Source: Rhizophagus irregularis
Taxonomy: Eukaryota; Glomeromycota; Glomeromycetes; Glomerales; Glomeraceae
Length of the DNA stretch: 64,000 nucleotides
Direction: 5' to 3'
Assembly: GCF_026210795.1 (NCBI RefSeq)
Contig: NC_089435.1
Coordinates: 4,154,001 to 4,218,000, forward strand
This document shows, piece after piece, positions 11,279 to 24,829 of the stretch. The notes under the pieces are model-generated. The model made no database searches. It saw only the letters and a program-made list of their open reading frames with translations, and was not told where the DNA came from. The position numbers and the translations under genes were made by a program. Each line of letters begins with the position of its first letter. Within the stretch, counting starts at the first letter, position 1.

Positions 11279-14200
11279 GATTAAATTATAATTTTCTTTC
11301 TTTTTAAAAAATAAATAAATAAAATATTTCCCATTCGAAATATTATTGATTTTTTTTTTGTTTATTATTTTTTGAAAAAAAAAAAAATTTTTTTTTTTTT
11401 TTTTACTTTCAGTTAGCGTTTATATTTGCAAAGTATTGTTAGTATTATCATATATCTTTGTGATCAATGATCTAACCATTATTAGATCTAAAAAATTTGT
11501 TACACTGTTACATGAAAGTCCAAACCATTTTAATGTTTATAAGTACTTTTTCGGAGGACCCCGAGGTAGGGTCATTAGTAATTTGTTTGAAATTTTCCCC
11601 GAGTATTGCGCTTAAAGGCCAAAATTAGAACACATGAAATTTTTGTTCAATAGAGAAAATTTTTTTTACAAATAATTTTTATTTATTTTTAAAATTTTTT
11701 TTTTTTGATAAAAATAACGAGAATAAAAAAAAATATTATTTAGACGCCCAATACTTTACCTATTTTAGTTATTTTCGGGATGTCCCAATTTTAATTTTAC
11801 TAATTAACATTTTTAATTTAATATTTTTAAAAATTTAATATTTGTAATTTAAAAAAAAAAAAAATTTTTATTTAAAAAAATTCTTTTTTGGTTTGAAGAT
11901 TTAAGTTTTATCTATGGTGGATAATGATGGAATCTTCTTTAATCATTCGCAATATCGATCTTTGATTAGTCAATCAAAATATCACGTGATCCAATTAAGT
12001 TTTGTTAAATTACGCATTTGAAATTCCCAAGTATGAGAAAAAGAGTAAGGGGTAAAAAAGGTTTCAATAATAATAATAATTTTATAATATATTATTTTTA
12101 TTTTTATTTTCAAACAGAACGATTGAGAATATGAATTTTTAAATTAACAAACATATTTATATATATATATACTTACATTTTGCATGTCATTTGCTTATTA
12201 ATAATATTTAAATAGAAAATTCTGTCTGATCAGCAACCTTCTTTGCGTAATTTTGATCGATTACTTTTTATAGAAAAAAAATTATTTTATTGATAGTCTT
12301 ATTAATCCCTTTTATATATAAGATTGATTTCATTTAAAAACTCCTTTAATTTGAGGAAAAATAAAAAAGAAAGTTCCATCAGAATCTCTAATTATATTTA
12401 ATTCTTTCATCTTGAATAAAAAAAGAAACTTTTTACGTAAAATTTTTTAAAAAAATTGAGTTAATTATAAACCATATTTATTTTTTATTTATATTTTTAT
12501 TTATATATTTATTTATATATTTATTTTTGAGTATCCCCAATTTTCTCATAAATGAATTCAGAGAATCAAATTTATTGTACTTGTTGTTCAAGAATAATAA
12601 TATTGTCAAATGATTGTATTTACCCATTGATGTAAGGGTATTTATTTCGACAATGAATAATAGCTTTGACGATCATACATAATAATTGTATATGTTATAA
12701 AAGTATTCTTTTATTATTTAATCAAAAAAAGTTAATTTTACTCATTTCGATCTCCGAACTAATTCCGAACTCCGTTTTACCTTATTAAGGAATTTCACAA
12801 TTATGTATTGTGAAAATCTGTGACAATACTGTATATATTTATTATAATGAAATTGTTGTAGTAGTTTAAAAATTGTGCAAAATAATTTTATCGTTTTATT
12901 CTCTAAATTTGATTTTGTGAAGTTAACGGTAGAATTCATATAATAATAAAGTAGTAAAGTAGTATTGGTCTGGTGACTATTTAAATGGCGTGAGATTTTT
13001 ATCTAACAACAGGTTTTAACGTCCTTCTCCCCGTTTGGTGAGATATAAATAGTAATTCCTCATACTTTATACTGGTTTATTATCATGTTTACTTTGGTAT
13101 ACCTCCTTAATAACAAGATTGTGTAGGAAATTTCACATTGAAAACCGGTAAGGTAGATCCATGTTATTTCGTATAATATAATAAAATAAATATTAATCAA
13201 ATTAATAAATTAATAAAATTCATTATCGATTATTCATCTTATAAGAGTGTCGATGTTCGAAATAAGCCAAAAATTATTATCATCAAAATTTAGTATAAAA
13301 AAGAACCCATGAATTATTTGGCAAATGACGAACTGGACATAATAAATTCATGAAAGTTGCGATTTGCGGTAATTGGATAACGAATTGAATGTGAAGAAAG
13401 ATGAAAAAATGTGAAGAATGTGAAGATTTAAGAATATTTTAAGCATTAAATTTTTGTTATCCGAATAAACTTAAATTTTAAAATTTCTAGATAGTTTAGT
13501 TTTGGATGTTAGTTATCACGTTTGAGTCACGCCACTTAATCAGGAGACGGATCTGCATCTAGATATTGTAAATCGGAATTAGTTAAAAATATTGAAGTCT
13601 AAATTGAGTCGAAATACGCCATTGATCATATACTGTAATTATAAACTTGAATGCAACTTCGTATCACATCACATGCAATTATCTTATGATTTCTTGTTAA
13701 ATAAAATTGGTTAATAATGATTAAAGACAAAATTATATTACCATAACAATTAATAATCGGATAAAAGTGATTGCTTCGTAAATCTTTAGTAGTAATTTTT
13801 TTTAAAAAAAGTTTGTAAGAAAAAAAAACTAAAAGGTATTTTTTATATTTTGGAATCTTTTTAAGTCGGATGTTCTCATTCATACTTTTAAGTTTTATAA
13901 GTTTCGTTGCGAAACTTATTTTTTTTTTCTTTAAAAACATGATACTAACATTTCTTCCTCTTTTATTCTTACCATGTTTGTTGTAAGGATGTTAGAATGA
14001 AAATTAAGGCAACAGGGCAAGAGGAAGAAGATGAAGAAAACACGTAAACATTCCTTCAGGTTTCCAATTACATCAAATGGGAGGTCCTATTTTAACTCCA
14101 TTCCAACGCAGTACTTATCAAATCGTTTGAGCAAATAGTTACGAACTCATAAGTAATGGTGTCCCCGTCTTTAGACTGAGACAGCAAATGCAACAGTCAA

Positions 14201-14630
14201 TTGAGTGTGAAATTTATACATCCTATATTTAAATAAGTAATATTAAAAGAAAAAAGAAAATAGAGATTAAGGTACAAGTTAGAATATAATATAGTTAAAA
14301 ACTGGTTCAAAATGATGATATTGAAGAGTTTGATGATGATCACAATATTGAAGAATACATCCAATATGGGATCATAATTCAAGATTTTGTACGAGATTTG
14401 GCAGAAATGAATACAATTTGTAAGTTTATATATTATAATAAATTTCTGTTATTCTTCTAATTATTTTATGTTACTAATTTATTAATTTCTAATTTTTTTT
14501 AGAAAATGATCAATATTGATTATCTAAAAACTATATTTAACTTGATTCGATTTACATAGTTCATTTAAGTTCATTTAATTCTTGCATTCACATCTTTGGA
14601 TGCAAATATTGATGAAAATCTTGTAAACGA
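11279..14630. other. Intergenic, no gene recognised
   Basis: Very AT-rich, with long homopolymer and (TTTAT)n tracts at 12480-12530. The ORFs at 12742-12939, 13626-13940 and 14197-14382 are Ile/Asn/Lys-rich and look spurious. A short acidic plus-strand stretch at 14305-14400 (DDIEEFDDDHNIEEYIQYG) could be a coding relic but has no partner sequence. Confidence 0.4.
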
Positions 14631-14635
14631 GATGG

Positions 14636-14745
14636 GTTTACACTTTCAGAATTCAGGGTGCTCTATATCATCAAATTGGTGGTTTAATGCCAAAAGATGA
14701 TAGTTAACAACTATCATTTGCTCAGATTTAGTTTGAAATTTAATC
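14636..14745 (+). pseudogene. Relic of a Helitron-type Rep/helicase N-terminal region
   Basis: Plus-strand codons read FRIQGALYHQIGGLMPKDD and, after a stop, SFAQI. This matches the Helitron_like_N pattern of an F-x-(V/I)-Q-G-x-(I/L)-Y-H-x-I-G-x-L-x-P block followed by a (Q/A)-(Y/F/A)-x-Q-(I/L)-Y strand, recalled from the family. Surrounding frames are broken by stops within 100 bp on both sides, so this is a short degraded fragment of a rolling-circle transposon. Confidence 0.5.
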
Positions 14746-14749
14746 AAGT

Positions 14750-16395
14750 ACATAACTTTACATAATCTCGACTAGATGTGAAATGATTGCAAAGGGATTC
14801 CCAACGATATAGTAATTTTCAAGATGCATCATCTCGATTTAAGTCTATTTAATTATCAGGTGATTTACACTAGAGAGTGGTCAAATAGCTGTAGATGAAC
14901 TTGATAAACGTTTAGGTGCATAAATGTTGACTCCAGTTTATTAATATATCTTTCAACTGGTGAATTTAATAAAAGACAAAAAGGAAGTAGAGTATTTCTG
15001 GGACTTAAAATTTTTAGATATAGCTTGTCAACATTAACCGATCTATAGCTGATGAGTAAGCCATTAAAATACTATTAAAGAACAAAATAAAATGAAAGAA
15101 TTGGTTGGTGTTTTGTTATAAGAACTGGATAATTTTTATTATTAAGATGAGAGAACTTCATTTGTTTCTATAAACATAATACTAATGAATAATTAGTACT
15201 CCAAACAAAAAAAAATTGATTATTGAATCTATTTTTACTAAAAACTATGGACTGTGAAGAACTGGTCAAATATGAAGGAATGTTAGATGCACATGTACAG
15301 TAATTGGGAATGGAATAAATTCTTGTTTATAAATATATAGAGCCTATCTTCATTTTTCCACTATTAAATATCCATCCAATCATTCTATCTTTTTTATTAA
15401 ATCACTCTATTTTTTCTTTAAAATCAAAAATGCCTTGAGCGCGCAAATAATCATGAAATCAAAATAAAGTTTGATTCAAAATAATTTCTCAGATCTGATT
15501 ATTCCCTCAAAGATTGGAAAACACAGATTGTAAACATTTACTCTTGTTAAAAATTATAAATCAACCTATATGTGAAGTCTGAACTGAAAGATTTTGATAG
15601 AAGTTAGTCTTCCATAACAATTAGAAATAATGATGGATTAAAGTTATTACCTATATATGTCGTACAACTATAAAAAAATACTTCATAATTTCCATTCTAT
15701 TTTAATAGCTATTCCATAAATTTTATAGTTAAAATTTATTTTTCTTAAAGCAAAAACTTTCTTAATTTCTTCTTGCTCTACTTTCTTTATCTGCTTTATT
15801 CCATGTACAAAATGTCATAAACTTTATAATAGTAGAAAATTTTCGTCAAGATGATACCTTTTCAGTTATGAAATGCCAACATGACGAGGTACACACTTGT
15901 GACACATTTAAAAGTTAGTTTACTATCCTTTTTTCCAACTTTTTTATCAGTTAATTACTTTTATATTGTTTCAAATGTTTGTTTTCTTCCAAACTAATAT
16001 AATAATTAAAAAAGGTTATCTTTGCAGAACATACTTTTAGAAAACAAGCTTAAAGTTTGGGAAAAGTATATATCATCAAGGCCATGAGGAAAGATTTTTT
16101 GATTCATATTCATATGTAATGGTTGGGCTCAAAAAATTTTAATAAAAATTACCCTATGAAAAAGGAATTTTGGATTTTTACTCTAAATTTGCAGAAGATT
16201 GGATTGCATTCTATTCATAAATGCGTAAGTTTTTATTCAACAACAAAATTTGATATATTATCTGGACATACCAAATCTCTCATAATTTGGTTGTACAAGA
16301 CTTGTATTATGTAAGGTTATTTTCCATTAGAGAGTTTATAATTTTTAACTGCTATATTTTCATAGGAATGGGGAAAATGAGGCATAAAAGACTAA
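14750..16395. other. No intact gene recognised
   Basis: Scattered short open stretches (for example ESGQIAVDELDKRLGA at about 14875) suggest decayed coding DNA, perhaps more of the same transposon, but no frame stays open beyond ~60 codons. Confidence 0.35.
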
Positions 16396-16403
16396 GAATT
16401 AAC

Positions 16404-17185
16404 TAGTGCTCCGAATGATACGAGTTGACCTGAGTTAATTTGACCCGACTCGACTTTTAAATCGGGTCGGTACTAACGATTTTTAATGACCCGTGACCTG
16501 CATGACCCGCATGACCCAACCCGTCAGGTCGGGTTATAAATTTCCTTGACTCAGGTTTGACCCGGGTTTGACTCGGATCAACCCGGATGTTTTTAATTCT
16601 GGCAAAATTATAATTTTGGCCAAAATTAAGCCAAGAATTAGTTTTAACAAATATTAACATAGCTTAATCAGAAAAATAAAAAAATTAACCTTTGGCTTTT
16701 GAGAATAATATTTTCTGATAGCTTTAGAATTCCAATCTATCTTTGATTTGAATATCTGCTAATTATTTTGCCTAATTCTTTGACTTTATTATTAAACCAG
16801 GTTCAAAATTTGTATTTTTAATTTTATTTTATTTAATTAATCTAGGAGAAAATAAGAGCTAGTGTTACATGTTTTGTATAACCATTCATGATACAAATTT
16901 TAGGTGGCTACTAGTGATTAATCACTAAGTTGCCTTTTTTTCAAATAAAAAAAAATTAATTTTGTTATTATTATAAGAAAATCTCACATAAAATAAGTTA
17001 GTACCCATTTTACTTAAATGTTCGGGTCTAACCCGGGTTACACGAGTTAAATTATACTCGGTCGAGTCAAGGGTCAGGTTACGAAAATATGAGACCCGAA
17101 TAAATACGAGTCTTATATTTTTTTATTCAGATCGGGTCGAATATTTCCTCAAAACCCGACCCGACTTGACCCGGTAGGAGCACTA
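16404..17185. mobile_element. Non-autonomous hAT-like element, 782 bp, 8-bp target duplication
   Basis: Ends are TAGTGCTCC at 16404 and GGAGCACTA at 17185, flanked by an exact 8-bp direct repeat GAATTAAC (16396-16403 and 17186-17193). Inside both ends are many copies of GACCCG/CGGGTC and ACCCGGGT in both orientations (16438-16590 and 17020-17175), giving extended subterminal repeats. An 8-bp duplication with short TIRs and motif-rich subterminal regions is the signature of the hAT superfamily. No transposase frame is present; the 67-codon minus ORF at 16457 is a by-product. Confidence 0.8.
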
Positions 17186-17453
17186 GAATTAACGCAAAAT
17201 GAAGATCATACATTTTCTGGACGTTTTAGACATTTTCCGGACGTTTCTACTGCAAATTTCTGGACATCTCTTTTTTGTAGAGGTTACTTACATGACAAAT
17301 GGACAGACCCACTACAGGATGATGTATTTGATAAATTGTATAAACTTATTTTCATTTATCATATTTATAATTAAAAACTCTGTTGAGAGATATTCTAGAC
17401 CCGTACTCGTTTCAGCGCACAAGGATGCTGATGAAACTCAATTACATGATTTG

Positions 17454-17621
17454 CAGATGCATCCAAAATCAAACATACTAGTAGCAAAAAAGACGAAAAG
17501 ATTGATGACATTATGTATGAGAATGAAAATGAAGGAAGCGAGGAATATATTAGAGGAATTGTGTCACACACGAACTTATTTCACCTAGTTAAATATGTTA
17601 TACAACACTTAATAGTTAATT
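17454..17621 (+). CDS. Possible coding exon or relic, acidic
   Basis: The frame starting at GCAGATGCATCC reads SKKDEKIDDIMYENENEGSE, then EYIRGIVSHTNLFHLV, and stops at 17621. Its charged composition looks more protein-like than the longer overlapping frame at 17199-17588. A TTGCAG just before it could be a splice acceptor. Family unknown; may be noise. Confidence 0.2.
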
Positions 17622-17913
17622 GAAAATCATAACACAGTGTGAACTGATTTTAAGTTTATGGGACTATTCAATAAAAAAAAAATTTTTTTAACCGGTTTGA
17701 AAACATACTATGACAATTTTTATACTAAAAATTAAAAGTTTCATTTTTTTTTGTTATTATTTTAAATATTTTCCACATTCTTTATAAATAAAATTAAAGA
17801 AATACAATAAGATATAATTTTGCGGTACAAGCGGCGTAGTACGTAAAGTCTTATGTATCATATGATAACTGATAAGACGATTATTCTATCAGTCGTAAAT
17901 ATTTCGTATACTT

Positions 17914-18137
17914 ACCGTCGGAATTAATTACGGCACGAAAGCTTATACCGTAATATATTAAATCGCCATAATGCCGTAATTATTTAATGCCAAATATGCA
18001 AAAATTACACAAAGAAAGCTTAGTAATCCGTAAGTCTATAATGCTGATCTTGATGTTTTGTTTAAATATTTAAATGGTAAAATCCATATTTCGTAATGCC
18101 GTAATTTCAATTCAGCAATTCTGACGGCACCTATACC
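17914..18137. repeat. GCCGTAAT-rich repeat block
   Basis: The word (A/T)GCCGTAAT or ATTACGGC occurs at least four times, with ends ACCGTCGGAATTAATTACGGC and its rough inverse GCCGTAATTTCAATTCAGCAATTCTGACGG. This suggests a degraded TIR element. A related block with ATTACGG/GCCGTAA words occurs at 28895-29000. Confidence 0.45.
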
Positions 18138-18559
18138 TATAGGACCGCTAGTAATCAACGATGGAACCTGAAATGTATGATATATACAAACGTCTTGAAG
18201 TATGATTAAATGAAGTTATATGAAATTAGAATTATTAAAAACGAAGAATTTATAGAAATTTGTAAATCTAAGATTCATTCTTCTATTAAAAATCTTTGGA
18301 ACAAATTTAGATGAAATTGTTAATTGTTCATTAATATTACTTCATTTTATTTAAAAATTCTGTTAAAAAAACGATTTCAAATTTCAGAATTTGATTTTAT
18401 TTCTAATGAATCTTGAATCTTGCATCTTAACATCTTTAAATCAATTTCGTCAATTTGTTATGAAGGAGAAATAATTGAGACGAACAAAAAAGAATTATTC
18501 TTAAAAAAGATCCGCTCATTATAATTTTATTAAGATAAAATTAATTCTATGAAAGATTT

Positions 18560-18830
18560 GATTGGATATTTTAGTGAAAGTGTTTTAGAAAATATGAATA
18601 ATATAGATTATGGTTCTTAAAACATGCAGTTACAGGAAAATATTTATCTAGCAATGACGAAAATCTAGTGATAAGAATTTATTTTTTTTTTTATAAACGA
18701 TAATATTATCATCATCATTAATAATGAATTCAAAATTTTAAGATTTTCGCTAGGAAATATTCCATATAAATGGATTATTTTACATCCTCAAGATAAGAAA
18801 GAAATCTTAAAGAACCAACTTATGAAAATT
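18560..18830 (+). pseudogene. Relic of a MIR-domain-like protein gene
   Basis: After a frameshift, plus-strand codons at 18620-18690 encode KHAVTGKYLSSNDENLVIR, typical of MIR/beta-trefoil repeats (a L-K-H-x-x-T-G-x-Y-L-S pattern). A later stretch at 18745-18810 encodes RFSLGNIPYKWIILHPQD-like sequence. Stops and frameshifts interrupt it and no start is visible. Confidence 0.35.
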
Positions 18831-18839
18831 TGAGACATA

Positions 18840-21080
18840 GGAAATTAGATAAATTTTTATTTCCGAATCATTTTGCAAAGCGCACCACGCTCATGAAACA
18901 ATTATTTATTTAAAGTTATTAATATATATATATATATATTTTAATTTTTAGGTGTATATTTTCTGTTGATAAAATTTTCTATTGTACTAAACAAAAGATG
19001 TTTAATTCGTTATATGTAAATACAAATAATATAGTAATTTTAAAAGGAAAAGAAAGAATGCACATTGCATAATTACTTTGGAGATTTTGGAGATCAAAAA
19101 ACGATGAGGTATTGTATTTGTATCCCTATTTTAAAATATATGGTAAATGATTAAATTAAATTAATGATGAATTTTTATTATAAGTGGGCTTATTGAATTA
19201 ACTGGCTGACAACGAGGAATATTTGCTATCTACATGATATGGATGAATAATTTTCTTTGTAAGTAAATTATCTTTGATTCAATTGTATTATCATTATACT
19301 TCTATTATTGTTTTTATCTTCTTTTATTGACTATTGACTAATATATATTGCATCAAACTGTTTACGTGTCTTTTCTCGATACTGGAATTATAAAATCCTA
19401 TTTGGTTAATGCAGGCAAAGTTATAATGCCAGCTGAAATTATTCAAACGTGTGATATTTACACGTGATCATATGAAATTGTTCAATTTTAAAATGAGATT
19501 TATGTTTATATTATATATATATAAATAATTAGTATATATTGCAATTAATCTAATTTTAATAAATTTTTTTTTTTTCAGCAATAATTATATTTAAATGAGT
19601 GTTGCTAATCTTAACAGGGGCAAATTAACCGGGTAAGGAATTACGTACAATCCAGTCCCCAGTATACATTTTTTTATTATATTATCCAGTTGGGTGTTTT
19701 ACACTTACATTTTACATAGTAATATAATCTTTTTAATAATCGCAGCTCTTTGGCCTGCAACATACGCCTTTGTAACTAGGTTAAAACGAGAGAAAGCAAG
19801 TCACGGTTGATATTAAATTATTTCATTTATCATATATATAGCATGAAAGTTTCCTTTATATCGTACATTAAACCATATTATAACTTATTGAAATTGTCCA
19901 ATTATTCATAAAACTTAATATAGATTTTTTTTTAATTTATAAAGAAAAGGATGAGATCAATCAACTAGCACCACTAAATAATCTTCGTGTACGTGATCGC
20001 CCATTTTTCGTGTTATTCCTAATAAAAGAAAAACCGTATTTTTAGCCCTGTTTTAATTTTACAAATTATTAAACATTAGGAATGACAAATTATTATGAGA
20101 ATATTAATACTATCTCTAGTTGAAATGTCATATTAAGTTGGGATAAAATATGCATTTGCTCCTATCATCATCGGCATAATCATAATAATGGTCGAAACCA
20201 ATGATTCATTTTGCAAAAATTCAGGTGTTGAAAATGTTTGATAAGACGAAAAACCAAACTAGTAGAATAAGTTGTGAATTGATACCTATATACAATTGTT
20301 TTGATTAAAAACAAAGTAAAAACTGGACGACCCTAGAATCACCATTATAAACTTTTATCGATCTGATCGACACACAGCTCCTTTCTTTTTACGAATATTT
20401 TCTTAACATGTCATATAAAAAAATGAGGTTGTAAAGGATGTATAAAGAGGAATCGCCAAATTTAAATTATTAGAAAAAATGATAATAGAGCCCAACTAAC
20501 CAAGACATTTTATTATGTTAATTTATTATATTTTATGAACAAATATTTAGGTGCTTCTCTAACATATTCAAAGTAATTTACATTTCTCCTTGAGCATGCC
20601 CTACAAAATTCAAAAAAAATATGGTTAGTTATAAAAAATAACTAAATAAGATTCCGTTCAGGCTGTACCCTCTGGGCCCGGTCGTAAACCCTGCAGCGCG
20701 CACCACCCCTTCATACTTGCCATACATACCTAATCTTTCTTGGAATATTTTTTTCAGACAAGTTATAGATATTAAGGCCAGGAATATATTAAGAACCTTA
20801 ACCTTGATATTAAGAACCTTAATATCAAAAAAAAAAATTTAACATGAAACCATCAGGTTTTGTCCTCTTTTATATTATTTTTCTCATCATGTGATATGAG
20901 TCTAATGATGTAAAAATTTATACTTATATATAGATAAATTACATATAACGCTAATTTACGTACCAAAAAGAAACAAGAAAAAAGATTTGAACGTTTATGT
21001 GACCACAACCTGGAAAGGTCCACGATTTATCTGATAAACTAGCTACTGCTAAAAGATTTCGTCTTTTATTTTTTACCGTC
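18840..21080. other. No intact gene recognised
   Basis: AT-rich DNA with no frame above background. 19600-20030 has a few short protein-like stretches that cannot be joined. Confidence 0.35.
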
Positions 21081-21084
21081 GCAG

Positions 21085-21520
21085 TATATTAACAAGCCGG
21101 TGAAACATCTGAAATACCATCATTCAGGCATCGCTCCTGATGCGGATAGATATCGTTTTCTTATTCCTTTTTATGTACTAAATGAAGTAGTACGTTTTAA
21201 TCCTTCTGACGACAGGATCTCTCCAAGAGCAGACTCCTGGTAATACTTCATCTTCCTCAGTTACTCCATATACAGTTGCTCCTTATCATCCGATACCGGA
21301 CATGTTTATTCCTCACAAATATCGAGATATTATACCTCCTGATCCTATATGGTTCGTTTATTGTCCCTGGATACCGTGAATAGTTTACATATATGTATAG
21401 GTTAGAACTCAGACTTGCTGCTGATAAAGAGAGCGCAGCTGAACGACTTCGCATCCAACAATTGGAATATTACAGACGAGCTTTAAAGAATTTCATTTTT
21501 TTTTTTGAAAATTTAAGTAC
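21085..21520 (+). pseudogene. Exon remnants of an unknown plus-strand gene
   Basis: From an acceptor-like CGTCGCAG, codons from 21085 read a clean stretch including KHLKYHHSGIAPDADRYRFL and VLNEVVRFNPSDDR, stopping at 21243. Overlapping it in another frame is TPGNTSSSSVTPYTVAPYHP, then DMFIPHKYRDIIPPDPIW ending at GT (about 21351). After a possible 49-bp intron ending GTATAG comes a helical stretch LELRLAADKESAAERLRIQQ. So either a frameshift near 21230 or an unseen splice joins three exons. Composition is strongly protein-like; family not recognised. Confidence 0.4.
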
Positions 21521-22374
21521 AAACTTTGTTGAATAATTTTGTCTTAAACAAATATGTTACAATGTAGTTTTATACCTTGATTTCTAATTAGCCGTCCATA
21601 ACATTGACTATTTGAAGTATTCAAATAAATAATCGCTTAAATACTAGTTTTTTGCAACGGCGACTTGCAAAATAAATATTTTTAATAATATCACGTGATA
21701 ATACGCCAGGATAGTTGATCACAGAATTGATAAAATTCAAATCCACGAGTAAAATTGAGTAGCATGCTAAAAATCATGAAAATAAACTATAAAAAAAATA
21801 TTCTGGAATTATTATCGACGAAAGAAAAGTCTCACCCAATGATGAGCCCGATCATCTCTCCTTAGGAAATACTTAAGGATCGCCCTTTCATCCGCGTCCT
21901 TGTCAGATTTTTCAGGAGTAGACGCCCTTCAGATACTGCGAGACATCAGGGTAGAGAGTGACGGACAGAGAAATTTTTACCGACACTAGTTGTGTCACCA
22001 GATGGAAAATGGAACTAGACTTAGAAAAGCTAAATAAAATTTTCAGATTTAAAACTGATGACTCGTACGAAGATATCGACAAATTGATGAATTCTAATTG
22101 GATCATTTCATGATGTTGATTTTAATGAAGAAACACGTCCTGTATTCTGTATAAAAGATAATATTTAAAATAAATAAATTGTATAAGTTTAATATAATAA
22201 TACACAATCAATGAGAGTGTAAAATGTTACGCGCGATGACAATTATTGACAAATATAAATAGATTGATCAGTAATTAAAGAAATTTTCGTATACAAAATA
22301 TACAAATATACTATCACATAATCATGACTTCATGATAATTTTGTACAACAATAAAATATATAAAATGACCTTAT

Positions 22375-22647
22375 TTCCTTTTACAAAATTTATATTAATG
22401 CTTGATAAATCATTCCATAATAAATTTTGAGTATTAAATGTAACAGATAAATTAAGGTAAAAAAATTCTTTACCAACAGGATTTACATTTGAATCGTATC
22501 CACCCAAAATATACAATTTATTATCGATAAGTATAGCAGTATTACGACTTGAGAAAAGTGCGTCATTTGACAATTTGTTTCAATTAATACTTGAAGTAGT
22601 AGTAAGATCCATAATATGATAAAATAAACTAAATAACCTTTTGGCAT
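22375..22647 (-). pseudogene. Kelch copy B, 5' fragment only
   Basis: From the ATG at 22647 the minus strand encodes a signal-peptide-like start (MPKGYLVYFIILWILLLLQV) and the conserved NCQMT junction. About 11 nt missing at the next position then shifts the frame. The shifted frame continues with RNTAILIDNKLYILGG, then FFYLNLSVTFNTQNLLWNDL, and homology ends at about 22375. Everything downstream (kelch repeats 2-6, anchor) is absent. Sequence similarity is closest to copy C, 5.5 kb away. Confidence 0.75.
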
Positions 22648-24811
22648 AATTATATTCTATTTATTAACTCTAATGTGATCGAAAGGATAAAATGTTCATT
22701 TATTTTACTTATAAAAACATCTTGCCGTATTGAAAGAAAAAAATTTACATAAGCAGCAGATAGTGAAACACAAAATCAAAAATTGTTTCAGCAACATTGT
22801 AAATTAAATTCATAGTATAGTAATATTACGGAATATTACAATATTTATGATTGGTTTGAAAAAATCTAGTCAATCGAAATCTTGTGATCAATAAATAGTA
22901 TTAAAACAAAGAAACAAATTCTTGTACTTTTCTATTTTTAAATTAATAATTTTCACAAATCAATGTTGTAAGTCAGAGAAATTAAATGATATTACGAATT
23001 TGGTTTAAATCACACTATTTCATGGCTCCATACTATATATGTCTGGCATAAGGAATTAAGATTAGTAATTGCACAATTATTTTATTTATATTCTCATAAT
23101 TAGTAATAGTAACAATACGGGATTATAATTTTCCTTTTATTTGCCTGATTTCAGAAAATTCTTGAACTTTGAAACTTTAATACAATAGCCGTGACGGTGT
23201 GGAATTAAGATTTAAAATTTGTCAAGTTATAACTCCGGCCCAAATTAATCGAAATTAATATTCTTTTCTTTACTTTTAACTGGATTTATGTAATTATGTA
23301 ACAATTAAAAAGTTTCTGCTTTGGTTCCATAAATGTCGACCCATGTTAAATAAGTCATGTGACTTGTAATTATTTTGGCGAAGTTGTGAACGCGTCACAA
23401 TTTTATTATTATTAGTAATCTGTTTGAATTTCAAATTTAAATTATAGTCAGTTTCTTCTCTTTGATGTTAACAATTACTATAACTATGAGGAATTAAAAT
23501 TGTTCTTGTTATATGTTTTTTATTTTGATTATTTTTATTCCATTTATATAAAAAATAACTTCCAAACGATAATAATATAACGTCAAACAAAGTTCCAATA
23601 ATTGCACCAGCCATAGCTGCTGGTGTAATTCTTGATAAAGTTTTAGGATTAGTAGATGGTCGTAAAGATGGTAAAAATGGGGAAGATGGCGATGGAGGAG
23701 TCGAAGGATCAAATATTGACGTCCATTTATATTCATTATTGTTATTAATATCAAGTAATAATATATCACTTTCAATTGATTTGTTATAACCCATTCCTAT
23801 TAAAATTAATTTTAGTTAAAATGAATCCAAGTTTACGTTATAAAAATATTATATTTACCAAATGATATAACCATATATTTTCCAATTACATGTGCTTTAT
23901 GATAATATCGACTTTTTGAGATTCCTCCAGAAACATTGGGAATAGACCATTCAAAAGTGTTTATATTTAAATTATATAATGATTTTTTAGGATTAATAAT
24001 AGTATTTTCTTTCCCTCCAAAAATTATTACTTGTTTACCATCTAACCCTATTAAATAATAATCTAATTAGAATTAGAATTCAACCAATTTATTTGTTTTT
24101 ATTTAATACATACCGAGGACGACAGATAAACCATATCTTTTCGAAGGTATTGATGGCCCAGAAGTTTTCTTTAGTTAACAATTAGTTATTATTTATTATT
24201 TATAATAACAATAATGATAACGATAATGATAATACATTTTGACTTACTTTTATACTCCATTTATCATTAATAGTATCGTACAAGTAAACCTATCCAAAAA
24301 TGAATCATTTAATTAATTTGCTATTATTTAAACAAACTATTCTCTTTCAAATAATAATAATAAATTAATAATACAAAAATAAGTTAAGTAATCACGGATA
24401 CATACAGTCCATGATTAGCAATACAGTTTTGATTGGTAGACTTTACCACGTAAAATGGTAAAATTATGCATTGCTCATAGTGTTCTTGTTTTAAAGTAAA
24501 AACTTATTCTAACGACATAACCATACCTATATAAATAATGTTTTTATTAGGTAATAGAGTTGCGCCATAATTAACCATTGGAACGGTTGCATTTAATGAA
24601 CTCCAACTTAAATTTATTGTATCTAAAATAAACATATCATTCGTATATTCATTATTTATTAACCATCCACCAAATAAATACATTTTTCTATCGTAATCGA
24701 CAACAACTGATAAACTTCTCTTCCTACTAACATAACTATCTTCAACCATTTTACTCCATGAGTTACTTTGTGTATCAAACATATAAACCAAAGCCAAATT
24801 TTCAATATTTG

Positions 24812-24829
24812 TCAAATTTCTTCCTCCAT
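24812..24829. repeat. 18-bp target-site duplication, left copy
   Basis: TCAAATTTCTTCCTCCAT here is identical to 27464-27481. On the minus strand it is kelch coding sequence (the TYR-GLY-GLY-ARG-ASN part of a blade), so the duplicated target lies inside copy C exon 1. Confidence 0.85.

Noticed and set aside
17199..17588. 129-codon plus ORF
   Set aside because: First half is hydrophobic low-complexity; second half is out-of-frame with a more protein-like acidic frame. No domain, no start context.
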